A stretch of DNA of 64,000 bases from Reticulitermes lucifugus (taxonomy: Eukaryota > Arthropoda > Insecta > Blattodea > Rhinotermitidae). The translations under genes were made by a program, and so were the position numbers. The notes under the pieces are model-generated. The model did no database searches and had not been told where the DNA came from. It worked only from the letters and a program-made list of their open reading frames with translations. Shown here one piece after another: positions 32,341 to 44,018 of the stretch. The stretch covers positions 46,593 through 110,592 of the forward strand of contig JAKCWW010000050.1 of assembly GCA_026260175.1 (NCBI GenBank), written 5' to 3'. The number at the start of each line of letters is the position of its first letter. Position 1 is the stretch's first letter.

Positions 32341-32624
32341 GTACCATGGCTCAGGCATTTAGTCGCCAGCCTTCCACCGTGGAGGCCCAGGTTCGATCCC
32401 GGGTCAGTCCATGTGGGATTTGTGGTCGACAAAGTGGCACTTGGACAGGTTTTTCCCCGAGTACTTCGGTTTCCACCTGTAAATTCCATTCCACCGGTGC
32501 TCCATTACTTGGAGAAATGAAGAAACTAATCATCTTTCTCTTCATCTTTATCATAGGGTTGCACAATAAGCCTCAAGGCTACTGTGCGTCCGTAGCATCT
32601 GCTCCGGGGCCCTTCTAAAAAAAC
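32341..32624 (+). mobile_element. SINE-B, full length, uninterrupted (family reference)
   Basis: The head ACCATGGCTCAGGCATTTAG, GGAGGCCCAGGTTCGATCCC and GGGTCAGTCC matches a tRNA-Glu design, with B box GGTTCGATCCC. The body has TGTGGGATTTGTGGTCGAC, AAAGTGGCACTTGGACAGG, CCATTCCACCGGTGCTCC and GTGCGTCCGTAGCATCTGC, with a tail of GGGGCCCTTCT plus A. It shows SINE-B without the tRNA-Leu insert and so serves as the empty form for the composite elements. Confidence 0.85.
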
Positions 32625-34369
32625 AGTTATCACATAAGCTCTCTTCTTACCCTGACTCAGAGCGCTGGTTCGTCTTGGAAAATTTCTTGTTGTTCAGTAC
32701 AAATATAATGGCGATATTAGCTCACTGACTCTATATTTTTATAACATTTCGGGAACTTTTCAAAATCACTGCACTCTTGTTTTAAAATTGTGTTCAAAAT
32801 ATTTTCATAAAATAAATTCACACGCTTCAAAACAAACGTGTCACTGTCACAAAAAGGCTTCCATTTTGTGTTAACTCTACGTGTTTTCAAATAACTAAAT
32901 TATTTCGACTTTCTTCGGGTGATGTTTTACAGCCGATAAAGGAGCTAAAGTAATTCGTAAACCACTTCATAGCCGTTAAAATTTTTCAGTGTTTTTAACA
33001 AATAAAACACAGTTGTTTGTTATGATATTTTCATAATTTATGTAATCTAATTATACATTCAACTTTGACCAGCCTGTCTTGAACTTATAAAGGATGGGCT
33101 TCTGAAGACCCTAGAAACATTACTTAGATCTGTCTGAGATATGAGGTTCTCAGTGAAGTCAATATGAAGTTTACAGTCTTCTGCGATGTTTACGCTCTGT
33201 AGCATAACAGATACGTGACATTTCCGATGAAAATTTGCCTTCTTTTTCGGCGTAGAGGAGACAATTGTCTAACCAGAAGACTGACACAAGGTACCTCCAA
33301 ACCATTGGCACCTATGTACTCAGCTCCCTGAAAACAACGATCCTTACTAAAATGGACTTCTCCATAAAAACTCACTAAATGTGCGGTTAAGCAAAAAGGG
33401 CACTTCCACCTTTCTATTCAAGGAAACTTATTATTGTAAATGCTTGTGATTTTGTCCATAGGTGTATTCCACCAAAGTGCTAGTACTGGATAATTGAATG
33501 TAAATAGTAAAACCTGGCTTTACATTCCTCTTATATATATGAGGGAGAGAAACAAGGAACGCATGATGGATTTGTTAGAAAAGTGTGTAAAAAAGTGACT
33601 TGGAACATGAATATGTGTAAGGGAACCAAGGCATCAAATATCCACATGATATGGCTTGAATTCAGCTGGATAAAGTTTGAGCCTCATGGCTGGCTTTATG
33701 TGCGTAGTGATAAGTGCTGTGCTTTGATATACGACTAGAAAGCCTTCGTTAATTATATAGTTACTTGTTTTTAATACTTTATTTAGATATTTCTTGTTGG
33801 GTGAAATGTAAAGTTGTCTTCGTGCTTAAGCACTAAGCTGTGAAGGTTCATGAAACAGTGGAGGTATAAATCCATAAGCTCTTAATCTGGGTGCTACTGT
33901 CCTCGACTGACCAAAAAGGCTTTGACATTGACAGCGCGTATAGGGTCCATTATCTCCGTTGTAACCTTGAAAAGACAAAGTATATTTTCTGTCAGAGACT
34001 TAAGTTCGTATCGCTGCATCTGTCACAGTCTTACTGAACGCAATTTGTTAGGAGTTATTACAAAAAGCGTAAAGTAAAAGTTATGCGCAGCTCTAACTGA
34101 ACAGAACAGAAGAATAATACTATTACCTCTCATGCACAAGAAACAACTGGAATCCAACTTATTGTATCTTTAAATTGGAGCACATCGGGTACTGCTCATA
34201 AACAGCTAACGGTCTGATTTCCCCTTGCGCCAACACTGCCAAGGTCAAAGTTTTTGTCTTGAGTCGAAACTAGTAGATTGTTGCGAGTGGACAACTTCAT
34301 TTCCCTACCAATTTACCTCCGCGAATTCTTGGTTCTCACAGAAGAGAAATCTGGTTGGAACCTAGCTCT
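32625..34369. other. Unassigned AT-rich sequence
   Basis: No repeat family or coding phrase recognised in 1.7 kb. Confidence 0.4.
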
Positions 34370-34484
34370 GGTTTTAGGCTGTGTAACAGAGTAGTTTATC
34401 TGGTCCTGCCGTGAATCGAACCTCAATTTCTCGGTAGTCCAGTCCTTAGCCTAGTCCCTATTCTGACTGACTATCCCGGATTCC
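34370..34484 (-). mobile_element. SINE-A head fragment
   Basis: In complement: CCGGGATAGTCAGTCAGAAT, CTAAGGACTGGACTACCGAG and GAGGTTCGATTCACGG (B box). The body beyond about 34370 is unrecognisable. Confidence 0.65.
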
Positions 34485-34996
34485 CGTGTTTAGATTGTGT
34501 GAGATGTAAAGCACAACCTAATAAATTTCTCAATCTCTACGCTGATCCCCCCAAACTTCTGCATGTGGGATGTGGTGAAATTAGGACAAGAGGACGCTGC
34601 AGAGATGACATTGCTGATATTGCATTCTAGTAGTAGAGAGACAAGCGTAATGTTAATTTGCACAGTACATTGTTATGTGAAACTGGTACACAGCCCTGAG
34701 TTCGTGGTCCTTGGCACTCTGACAGGATATACTGCTGCGAGTTTGGGTTGCACCCGGCTGGATTCCATTCATTTGACACAGAGTCCTTATAGAAGCCAAT
34801 GTACAGTTGTCTTCTGCAGAAGAAAATTCTTTATACGCAATTAATTGGAACACTGGGGACTTCAAAATCTGGCATATATACTTACCATATTACGGTAAGT
34901 TCGTCGAATTGACCAAAAATAACGAAAATTATTACATGACTTTACATTTGGATCGCTGACGGTGAAATAATAAATCAGTAGTAAAGAAAATTCGGG

Positions 34997-35280
34997 CGGC
35001 CGGGATGGCGTAGTCGGTATAACGACTCGCTATGGGCTGGATGGTCCGGGGATCGAATCCCGGTGGAGGTGGGACTTTCCTTGCCCATTCAGATCGGCCC
35101 TGGGACCCACCCAGTCTTATGTACAATGGGTACGGGGTCTCTTTCCCGGAGGTAAAGCGCCTGGGGCGTGGCTTTGACCACCCACCCCATCTAGCGCCGA
35201 GGCTGCGAATGGGTTGGAGCTTTACCTCCGCCTTCCCTCTGTGCCTTCACAGGCATGACATGGGGTAACCTTTACCTGGA
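34997..35280 (+). mobile_element. SINE-A, full length, well preserved
   Basis: GATGGCGTAGTCGGTATAAC and GGGGATCGAATCCCGGTGG in the head; GTACAATGGGTACGGGG, GGTAAAGCGCCTGGGGCG and CCATCTAGCGCCGAGG in the body; end GGTAACCTTTACC. AATTCGG on either side (34989-34995, 35287-35293) may be a target duplication, although some bases separate it from the tail. Confidence 0.88.
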
Positions 35281-35348
35281 ACAGACAATTCGGAATTTAT
35301 TAAGCTCATATAAAAAAATATTCCACTTTATTGATTACTTAACATTTG

Positions 35349-35582
35349 CAGAATCGGCCCTCGATTCCAAAACCGGAAGCAGATTTTTTGCTTGGCCACT
35401 TCTTCAGACCGGCTCTGGGCCACAAATAGCCTCCGGTCCAATGGGTACAGGGGGCTTTTCCTTGGGTGTAAAATTGTCAGAGCGTGCAGGTAAATCGTTT
35501 CCATCTAGAGCCGAAAGTTGCCAAAAACTGAGCGTATGTTTCCATTCCCCTACACTTCATTCATGACGTGGCGCCTGATAGA
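35349..35582 (+). mobile_element. SINE-A, head eroded
   Basis: Downstream neighbour of the copy at 34997, same strand. GCAGATTTTTTGCTTGGCC, TTCAGACCGGCTCTGGGCC, CCAATGGGTACAGGGGG and TCCATCTAGAGCCGAAAG identify the body; the A box is lost. Confidence 0.65.
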
Positions 35583-35720
35583 TTGAGCACAGAGCACGTT
35601 GAAGCTTCGGTTCTGTGGATATCACCTTTGATAAGTTTATTAGACCACTTTTTTCTTTTGTAATCTTCTGTTTATCAATAGCTTCAGAAGAGGGATGATT
35701 GTCATTACTACAGCATTATA

Positions 35721-35888
35721 CAGTGAAACCTGCCTGTAACGAAACAGCAAGGGGCCGAAAATTTTTCTTTGGAGGCAGGTTCCGTTTTATACAGGTATTT
35801 GAAATTTGGATCCTTGGGACTGGAAACGTTTCCGCTAAAGATAGATTTCGTTTATGTACAGGTCCCGTTCAAGACAGGTTTATGTGTG
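35721..35888. mobile_element. Possible pogo-like MITE
   Basis: Starts CAGTGAAACCTGCCTGTAAC after TA; AAACCTGTCTTGAACGGG appears in complement near the right end, so AAACCTGYCT with a following AACG forms imperfect inverted termini. Non-coding. Confidence 0.45.
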
Positions 35889-35916
35889 CTATAGAGTGAT
35901 GAACACCGTTCCCTGG

Positions 35917-36165
35917 GCCACGCGGTCTAAGGTGTGGGTCTGCGGTCGTTCGCTTGCTGGGATTTTGGGTTCGAATCCCGCCGGGGGCATGTATGTCTGT
36001 CTCTTGTGAGCGTTGTGTGTTGTCAATTAGAGGTCTCTGCGTCGGGCTGGTCACTTGTCCAGAGAAGTCCTACCGAGTGTGGTGTGTCTGAGTGTCATCG
36101 TGAAACCTCGATAATGAGGAGGTCCTCGCCCACTAGGGCTCTTGCGCTGGTATACCTACTGTATT
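35917..36165 (+). mobile_element. SINE-C, stand-alone
   Basis: Head GGGCCACGCGGTCTAAGGTG, GGGTTCGAATCCCGCCGGGG and GCATG, following the layout of a class II tRNA-Leu gene (GGCCGAGCGGTCTAAGGCG in the parent). The body runs CTGTCTCTTGTGAGCG, GCGTCGGGCTGGTCAC, CCTACCGAGTGTGGTG and CGTGAAACCTCGATAATGAG. It aligns closely with 61353-61600. Both heads resemble the internal unit of the composite elements, but the bodies differ after about 30 bp. Confidence 0.8.
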
Positions 36166-37928
36166 ACAAGCGTGACTATTTGAATATGTCATATTTATCT
36201 CACGGCCCTCACTTTGACAGGTCAGACCATTTAATTCGCATCCCATAATTTTAAAATTTAATGTGATACGCACCAGTTTCGTGAAATCTTTTACAAAGCG
36301 GTGGTTGTTGTCTTATCGGAACTCTTAACGTAGAGGAGGAAATAAGCTATTAACGGCATCCTTCCTGCTCGTTAGCATCGGATAATGACGTCACGCTTCA
36401 ATAACAGACAATGTCTGAACTGCAGCTGTCGCTGCCCTATCAACATATCTGACAGTTACGGAAAAATGCCTCCTTTGTTTACATTATAAACATCATTCCG
36501 TGAACTGCTCTTCGTGCCAGGATTCAAAGTCTTGTCCTCTCGCCTACAACCACACGTTTTACTGAGTTCATCTAAATTAAAGGGCATATGAGTATCGAGG
36601 AAATTGATGTAAATGAAACGACTTTGACTTATATTTCTGAGGTGCACGTTTGATATCTCAGCCATGTTACCGGCTATATTGAGATTTTTTGTGTTTTTGT
36701 GCCTATCCTGTCAAACGCCTGCATTGCACGGTGAAATGGGCGACTGCAGGTTCATTACAAGTCCGTTTTCCTCGTCATTTATATATCTTTTATATCTTGC
36801 TTCCGTTTCAACAATACAAAACTTCTTCAATTAAAACAGCCTCCTTAAGTGGTCTAAGAGTAAATTACTTAGTCACTGCTCTTCCATAAGTGTGTTTTGT
36901 TATGTTTTCTTTTAAAAGCAAGGAATTTCTCGGTAAATAATTACATTTTTTACATCTTGTTTACCCACAGAATAAGAAGGTACGTTTATTATACAGAGAT
37001 ATTCTTCATTACATTATGCATAGAAACAACGAAGCAGGATTAATCAGACCATTAAAATGAGGTCTAATTTAATCCATACACGCACATATTTTTTTGGTTC
37101 GTACCACATGCCCGGTGTAGCTGCACGTGTGTGTATGTGGGTGCTATGCTACGATAAGTGAACACTGTACCTACCGTTACGCGCTCTTCATTCCTTGAAC
37201 ATTGAGGTCACTTTCCCCTACTGTGTATTTTCCGCAGTGACACTCACCATAACATCATGCTTAATGATCATTACAAGAAAGAGAGTCTCCGGTTTAGTAC
37301 AGCAGGAGGCATTGCATGTTTTGTCTAAGCCACGTAATTATCGGTAGGCAATCTTCAACAATCGACGTAATTCCTTTTGCTGTTGCGTACGGAAGGCTAT
37401 GAAAACCGTAGTCAGCTCTTCGTAAATGCCTACCTGATTTCCTCATGTGACAGGTCTACAGATTATGCATTGCCTTCATTGTTGCTCATTAAGCAAAGGA
37501 ACACGCAATTAACTTCGGCCGCTTTCTGCTCTCTTATTATTAGTTTTGGGTACCAGCCGTTACATAAAAAAGACTACAATAAATCTCTTAAAAATCGATT
37601 TTTTGTGAAAGTGAATTTAGATAAGTGGAGCTATGTCACATCAGATCTATTTTATAACGTCCTTTTAGATAGTGGTTAAGTTATTACGTTATTTTATAGC
37701 ACAATTATTTAAAGCCCGGTGATGACTATATCTATCACACAGTAAAATGTTGAGAAATTCTATTTTTTTACACATTGTACTTAGGTGTTCTTTGCGATTC
37801 CTATCAGGAATTGCGATTCTTTTCCCTAAAGAGCAGTATCTGATTTGTCTTCATAAAGAAAACACTATATTCTCTCTGAGATACGATCTGAATCTTTATG
37901 TGCAAGTATAATTTATAACAAGAGATGT
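36166..37928. other. Unassigned AT-rich sequence
   Basis: Frames up to 104 codons are present without known domains. No shared repeat recognised. Confidence 0.4.
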
Positions 37929-38440
37929 AATGTACGTATAACGTAAAAGTGAGGCGCGCTCATGTAACCATTTTTGCCGTGGTAAAGCAATAATTATTAC
38001 ATATTCCGAGTGTGTGTCTGTAGCTTATTTAGCCAGCACGTAAAGTGCATGCGCCGTGTTGTATTGTGATCTGTGGCCTGTCTGGCTCTACCATATTTTT
38101 TCACATTATCTCATAAACGGCACATCATTCGGAAAAAAAGTTATTGGACAGAAAATGTGTGTTTGATTTCCTCTACGACTTTCCTCTGAAACATTTCTCA
38201 TTCTAAGAAGCATTCAGCGAGATATGGCCATAAATGTACATAGGTCTTCACGTAAAGTACCCTTTATTCCTGTCAGATTTTAATGAAAGTTTTACTTCCT
38301 CGACAGATTTTCGAAAAATACTCAAATATCAAATTTCATGAAACCCTCCCAGGGCGAGCCGAGTTGTTCCGTGTGAACAGACAGACAGACATGACGAAGG
38401 TGATAGTCGCTTTTCGCCATTTTGCAAACGCACCTAAAAA
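37929..38440 (+). repeat. Repeat H, copy 2
   Basis: Same order of blocks as 23403-23953. The ACAG run is shorter (ACAGACAGACAGACATGACG) and the spacer before it lacks bases present in copy 1, showing that the microsatellite is an internal, length-variable part of the element. Confidence 0.8.
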
Positions 38441-39378
38441 TGCAGGTCAGACCTCACAGATACATACAGTGTTTACAACGCAAATAGCAGCCCTTTAATG
38501 CTGTTTACAGAAATAGTTGCTGCGTATTGTGAGAATCATACGGAACATAAGATGCAGACTTTCTTAATGCCACATGGAGACGTATAAATCCTGTATTAAA
38601 GCAACTGCACACATGGACTGGAGGAATCGTAGAAAACTGCAATAAAAAACTCTGGAATTAACTCATCTCGTGCGAGCTGGAAGTCATGGGCATGCTGGTC
38701 AGGCTGTTCAATGTGGGTGTGGCCTGCTCAGCTTTTCTGTTAGGAAATCGATACTAAACCTTTAATATGCGGCAGTACGTGCAATGGACATTAAATATTT
38801 GAAGCTGCCACTTGAAAGGAGATCACATAACTTACTACTGCTTAAATTTTCATACAACTTGTGAAATAATATGTTATTAGGCGTCTGTAAGGAAGCCATT
38901 AATTGGAAGAATATGCAAGGAAGTTTTCATGGGGTATTTGAATGTAACAATTGTTGAAATTGACTAAAGAAAACTATGAAACTTTAGTCAATATATCACA
39001 CATCTGTAGTGAGAAGTGAACCCAGGACCGGTTGATCACCATAAATTGCTGAAGAATAAAGATCCTGTACCATCAGGTTACTTCGATTAATTCATGAACC
39101 TTATCGGTTGACTTGTTATGTCTCAGGTTCCACCGTCGGTCCGAACGTTTATATTATTTCCGTCCAGCAAGATTCTACTATAGTATTTTGAAATCGACTA
39201 CGACCACTTCCACGTTGTTCCGAGTTCTGCATGCACACATATCCTTCCATTTCACTTTACGAAACGTATGTTGAGCTGAGAAACATCATTAAACGAAAGG
39301 AAAGCTATTTATTTAAGCATTAATGCAGCTTCTCAGGTTGAAATACGCTGTTAAGACGGGCCAACTTCATTTCTGTGC
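38441..39378. other. Unassigned sequence
   Basis: No element recognised. Confidence 0.35.
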
Positions 39379-39611
39379 TTAACCTTTTAAGACTGGCGGC
39401 TACTCTATGTACCACCAGGTGTAACACTCAAGGGTTCTACGTCCTGACCACAGAGTGTTTATGTATTTTGTATGTATCTCAAAACACATCGACTTTTTCC
39501 CTATACAACATTAACTGATTGATTTTCATAACTGAGCTGAAGAGTGTTTACTGCGCTGTACGAACTGGATCTTTAAATACAACTGATTACGTTTCGTCCT
39601 TAAGGGGTTAA
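39379..39611. mobile_element. piggyBac-type MITE with TTAA flanks
   Basis: TTAA at 39379-39382 is followed by CCTTTTAAGACTGGCGGC. At the other side GTTTCGTCCTTAAGGGG precedes TTAA at 39608-39611, reading in complement CCCCTTAAGGACGAAAC. The shared CCYYTTAAGRAC ends and TTAA target sites are the signature of piggyBac-superfamily elements. It is 233 bp and non-coding. Confidence 0.6.
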
Positions 39612-39619
39612 TTAATGAA

Positions 39620-39868
39620 GCAATATATCATGAAGACTTATAGGGGAGTGGTGCTAGAGCTTCACGAATTCTCTCGGCACTTGGTGGAGAAGGGTGGTCA
39701 GCTTCAGGTTCCGGCCGCTCTGCATCCCCTATTCGTATGCTAGGAAGCTAGATATCTATCAGACCGCTCGGAACGTGTTGGTGAAGAGAAGGTTTTCTCC
39801 TGAATTCGCCGATAAATCAAACACCGATTCTTTGGTCCTCAAAGGTGTAGCCTAGTCACCATAATTGG
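39620..39868 (-). mobile_element. SINE-A, diverged
   Basis: In complement: GGTGACTAGGCTACACC, GAATCGGTGTTTGATTTATC (degraded B box), GGATGCAGAGCGGCCGGAAC and TTCTCCACCAAGTGCC. Confidence 0.6.
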
Positions 39869-40978
39869 GCTTCTATTTTCAATTAGATTTATGCGCGGCT
39901 TTCATCTTATACCCGATTTTAGGACTAACCATATGGCTTTTGAGTGATTTAGGGTAGCACGACGTCCTTGCAAATCCAGGAAATTCTCTTTCACTTTTAA
40001 GTCGGCACCAGAAAAACATAGAGATACAGGGATGCAACTGCAAGGTGTTCTTGGTATTTAACGTGACAAGATGCTTCCTATCTGACTAATAGATGTAAGT
40101 GAAGCCACCTAACATCGCCGTCGAGTAAGCAGAATTCTTACATACTTCAATATAGTCTTCTCGGGCGCACAGCCGCGTCAACTCGTTTAAATACAACGTT
40201 TCGGGGACTAGCTCCGTCCCCATCCTCAGGCAAAATCAGTCGTTAAATAAGTAGATAAATAAGCAACAGACAGACGGGGTCAGAAGGTAAAAAAGCCATC
40301 TTGAGGTTTAGGATATAAAAGTATGGGTAGTAATTATTTTTGCTATATAGGTGTATCTTCTTTTTCCTTAAGTATATGTTACCACAATCTGTAATTTATT
40401 CGTCGGAAATCTTCAATGAATAGTCTGTGGTCACGGGGATAAACTTGGTGGTTCCTGTCAGGCAGGTGCCATGGTTGCTGTTAACTTGTGCTAGAGGCGA
40501 AAGTGTGGGGTAAATCTGAGGGAAGATTCGGGAAGGCTTTGAAGACATTGATCGTCACATGTGGTACTAATTATATGAAAGGATAACGATTGTTTTGGAC
40601 CCGAAGAATGAGGTGGAAAAATGTTCATGATTGGTCAGTAGGTATGGATTTAGAAGGAGGTGTCCCTGGACCCATTTAAAGAATTTCTTAAATTATTGGT
40701 CCTTAAATTGTTTCGGTCTATGTCTAACATACAGCTTTGGATTTTGGAGTTTTTCTTCGACATAACATGCAACTAAACCCTAAGCATGCGTTGCACAACA
40801 TTAAAAACATTAGTCTGCAGAGCCTCAGCCTACGAGATTCTAACTGGTGTTCTCAGAAATGGAAGCCTAGAAGCTCTCTGCTACAACGATCTACTCATTA
40901 CTATGTTACAACGAACAGGGAACGTTTTGAAGACACCTCATTTCTTATAAGAATTTGAACTGATATCGCCTTCCTGGC
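39869..40978. other. Unassigned sequence
   Basis: Near 40180-40235 ACAACGTTTCGGGGACTAGC and CCGTCCCCATCCTCAGG form a motif of the same general style as repeat F in complement, but the match is too loose to assign. Confidence 0.4.
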
Positions 40979-41114
40979 ATTCATGTCTGTTAGAGGCTAA
41001 GTAGACCCCAGGGCCATAGTGGGGACGGAAGAATTGTGTCAATGAAAAATTCCAATGACAGCATCGGGAATCGAACCCGCGACCTTCCGGCTTGTAGCGC
41101 AGTGCCTCAACCAA
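40979..41114 (-). mobile_element. SINE-D, head and proximal body
   Basis: In complement: GGTTGAGGCACTGCGCTACA, AGCCGGAAGGTCGCGGGTTC, GATTCCCGATGCTGTCATTG, GAATTTTTCATTGACAC and CCCACTATGGCCCTGGGGTC. GGTTCGATTCC is a perfect B box. The distal block CTACTTAGCCTCTAACAGA overlaps the start of the copy at 49341 and so ties the two together. Confidence 0.75.
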
Positions 41115-42380
41115 ACTTAGTTTAATTATATACGTCTTTTGCTAATAAGCCATATCTTAGCTTAAGCAGCCAGTTAGTCCCCAGAATAACTGTTTCATAA
41201 ATTAAGACTGCTTGAGAGGCCGGAGTGTTGGAACATAAATAACAATGTAGGTGAGAGAAGTACCTAATCGTAGAGGAGTGCAGTGATTATAGTGTGTGTG
41301 TAGCTCGCAGGACGCAGTGTGTTGCAGCTTAGTAATTCTCTGTCTCACTGTGTTGCCCTAGGCGTGAAGGAAATTATGTTATGTTCTGTGGTATACGTGC
41401 CGCTTCCAGCCATTGTAAGTTTTGTGCTCGTTTGTGTATACTTTATGAAGAACTTTATGAATAATGCAAAACTAGCAAGTCGCGGTATCCAAACTTAATG
41501 TTATCATTCATTTTCCACTTTTGGGAGTGAGGGAAATGGGTATGGACCGGATGAGAAACCGGTTCTGTAGTATGAAATAACAGGTGATTATTTATCTTTT
41601 GTGACATCAGACTTCTTATTTTAAAATTTAAGAACTTCTTACACCCATTTTTCGGCTAACCTAGGCCACTGATATTCAATGACAGCACATAGGATTGTGG
41701 GTCCTACTAGGACAGTTGATACTCTCCCTCTCCTAATAGTGGTCTGATGAGACATATAAGGTTCTTGAGGAAAATAACTAAGCGCTTTGTGAAGAGTCCT
41801 GGCAGCGAATGGAATCCTACAGGTTCATTGCCTGTTCAAAATGTACGCCTCTCTTCTCTAACCTGCTCCACTTAGTCTAATCCACACCCTCGCACACTAT
41901 TTCTGTAATAACTCTTTTAATATATCTAGCTACGTCTAAGTCTTTCAATTACTATCTTCCTTTCAGGTTCACTGTATAATAAAATATCATCCCCCATGAT
42001 TTTTGTTACACGTCACATATCTTATTCGTCCAGGCATGAGCATCCAAATATATTTTGCGAATAGTATAATTTACGTTTTAATTTATATTACGTGCAGGAG
42101 GTAAACAAACTAAATTTATCTTAACTGTTCGTTTAAATGAAACCGACTATTCTGTATCCTAATATATGTAAACTATGGTATTTTTTCGCGTGTAATTTTG
42201 CGCTGTGTGAAGCCGCTGTTTTTATATAAAGCCAAATGGACTTACACAGTTCTATGGAACTAGAGAACACATATTTCTATGGAAATGTGGGAGAAACTTT
42301 TTAAATTTTTATATGGTAATATCCTTGTCTGTGCACTTACATGGGTCCGAAAGTGAGAATTTAAATAAAAAAACAAATGA
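41115..42380. other. Unassigned AT-rich sequence
   Basis: No element recognised. Confidence 0.35.
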
Positions 42381-42710
42381 GAAGAATAGAATAGAATATT
42401 TATTAGCTGTTTCAGTATTAGAGCCTTCCGCAGTATAAAACAGAAAACATTATACAGAGGAGTGCGTCCGCTAACACCAGTTCTTAAATGAGGAGAACAG
42501 AGACGGCAGGAATGAGGTAGCGACACAAAAATGGCAGATCGTAGATATAAAGGTAAAATTTATGGTTTTATAAAACAATAGTAAACTACGAGGAATAGGC
42601 CTACCTTTAAAACATTTGGAAAGAATGCCTCAAAAGCACTTTGGTCACTGCTATTAATATAATGGCCGATCATAGACATAACACAGAAATGGAGATAAGA
42701 GAGTATGACA

Positions 42711-42743
<33 letters not shown>

Positions 42744-42800
42744 AATATGAGAGAAACCTTTAGAATATTCGAAAATAATTCCTCAAAACCGAATTTGGGC
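42381..42800. repeat. Diverged internal duplications around an (AAT)n run
   Basis: CTTTAAAACATTTGGAAAGA with ATGCCTCAAAAG (from 42604) recurs as CTTTAGAATATTCGAAAATA with ATTCCTCAAAAC (from 42758). AATGGCAGATCGTAGA (near 42530) recurs as AATGGCCGATCATAGA (near 42660). Between them lies an AAT run at 42713-42741. I infer an old repeat with partial tandem duplication; the family is unknown. Confidence 0.5.
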
Positions 42801-42884
42801 ATGCAATTCATAGGAGTGGAGAAGTTTTACAGCCCTTCAGTTACTTGCAATTAGTCCGAAATACCTTCGAAAAGTTTGCCTTAT

Positions 42885-42935
42885 TGTGTGTGAGATACCG
42901 TGCAGTCTGGTAGAAATTTGAAACTTTCAGAGGGA
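42885..42935 (-). repeat. Repeat F fragment
   Basis: In complement: TTCTACCAGACTGCACGGTA followed by TCTCACAC, the right-hand part of the family after the core. Confidence 0.4.
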
Positions 42936-43230
42936 CCTGTAGATATGACACATGAACTATTGAAGCTTCCTATTACTATTCTATTACATTTTCTCCGTGT
43001 ACAGCCCGCGTGCTCATTTCTTTTCACTATTTCGTCATTCCGAGAGCTGTGTAGTAATAGTATGATAATCTTGAGTTAAAGAACTCATTCTGGTTATACT
43101 CACGATATTCAACAATTAGTTACGTCGCACAATAGCATCACATTTAAATACGTAATGTGGACATTTAGCTGACACACACAACTCACTCACCCATTAGAAA
43201 ATGTATATTTATATATCTTAGCTAAAGGGT

Positions 43231-43418
43231 CCCTGCGGCCCACCCAGCCTCCTATAAAATGGGTACCGCTTTTCTTTCCCGGGGGTAAAGCGGCCGGGGC
43301 GTGGAGTTGACCACCCACCCTCATCTAGTGCCAGGGTTAAAGAAAGAGGAGAGCTATACCTCTGCTTCCCCTCTGGGCCTTCGTGGCCTGTTGTAGGGAG
43401 AACTTTACCTTTTACCTT
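43231..43418 (+). mobile_element. SINE-A, 5'-truncated, exact 10-bp target duplication
   Basis: The element starts inside the body at CCCTGCGGCCCACCCAGCC and runs through CCCGGGGGTAAAGCGGCC to GAACTTTACCTTTTACCTT. GCTAAAGGGT precedes it (43221-43230) and follows it (43419-43428). The missing head with an intact tail is what target-primed reverse transcription leaves when copying stops early; the truncation therefore dates to insertion. Confidence 0.95.
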
Positions 43419-43760
43419 GCTAAAGGGTAGTTGGGGATATTTCTGGTTAGTGCTTGGGTTTGCAGGAGTTTGTTTCACACAGTACGCTCTTTTCACTTAT
43501 CCATCTTCATTGCTGCTTGCAAAATACTAGCCATTAGAAATTTACAATCTTTCATTTATTTGTAAGACGCAATATTGTAACAAAGTTTCCAAATGTAGGC
43601 CCTAACATAGAAGAAAACAACAGGCTGGAACCTGTGAGAAGGATGGAGAAAGCTGCATAAAGACGAGTTTCGTATTTTGAAATTTGTATTTAATATTTTA
43701 GAGTTATTAAACCGAGGAGGATATATGAAAGTGTATAATATTTTGGAATGCAATAAGCTG

Positions 43761-44018
43761 AAGTTTACCCTATACACGCGAGGAAGACTTATAGAGACAG
43801 TGGAGGTGTAGCTCCACTCATTATTATCATCGGCACTAGATGGAGGTGAATGGTCAGCCTCACGACCCGGCCGCTTTAACTCCGGAGAAAGAGCTCGCTT
43901 TACCCATTGTGTAGGAGGTTGGGTGGACCACACAGCCAGTCTGGACATTTTGGAGAAGGGATTCGTATCCCGGATCGTTCAGCCCGTATCCTAGACACTA
44001 TACTGACTACGCTGTACG
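43761..44018 (-). mobile_element. SINE-A, near full length
   Basis: In complement: ACAGCGTAGTCAGTATAGTG, GAACGATCCGGGATACGAAT, CACCCAACCTCCTACACAAT and CCATCTAGTGCCGATG, with a tail remnant GGGTAAACTT. Confidence 0.8.

Noticed and set aside
35869-36054. Open frames across SINE-C resembling proteins in annotation databases
   Set aside because: Such hypothetical proteins arise from translated SINEs; the same frame appears at 61891-62082 for the same reason.
40175-40235. Additional repeat F copy (ACAACGTTTCGGGG with CCATCCTCAGG)
   Set aside because: Only the general motif style agrees; flanking blocks of the family are missing.
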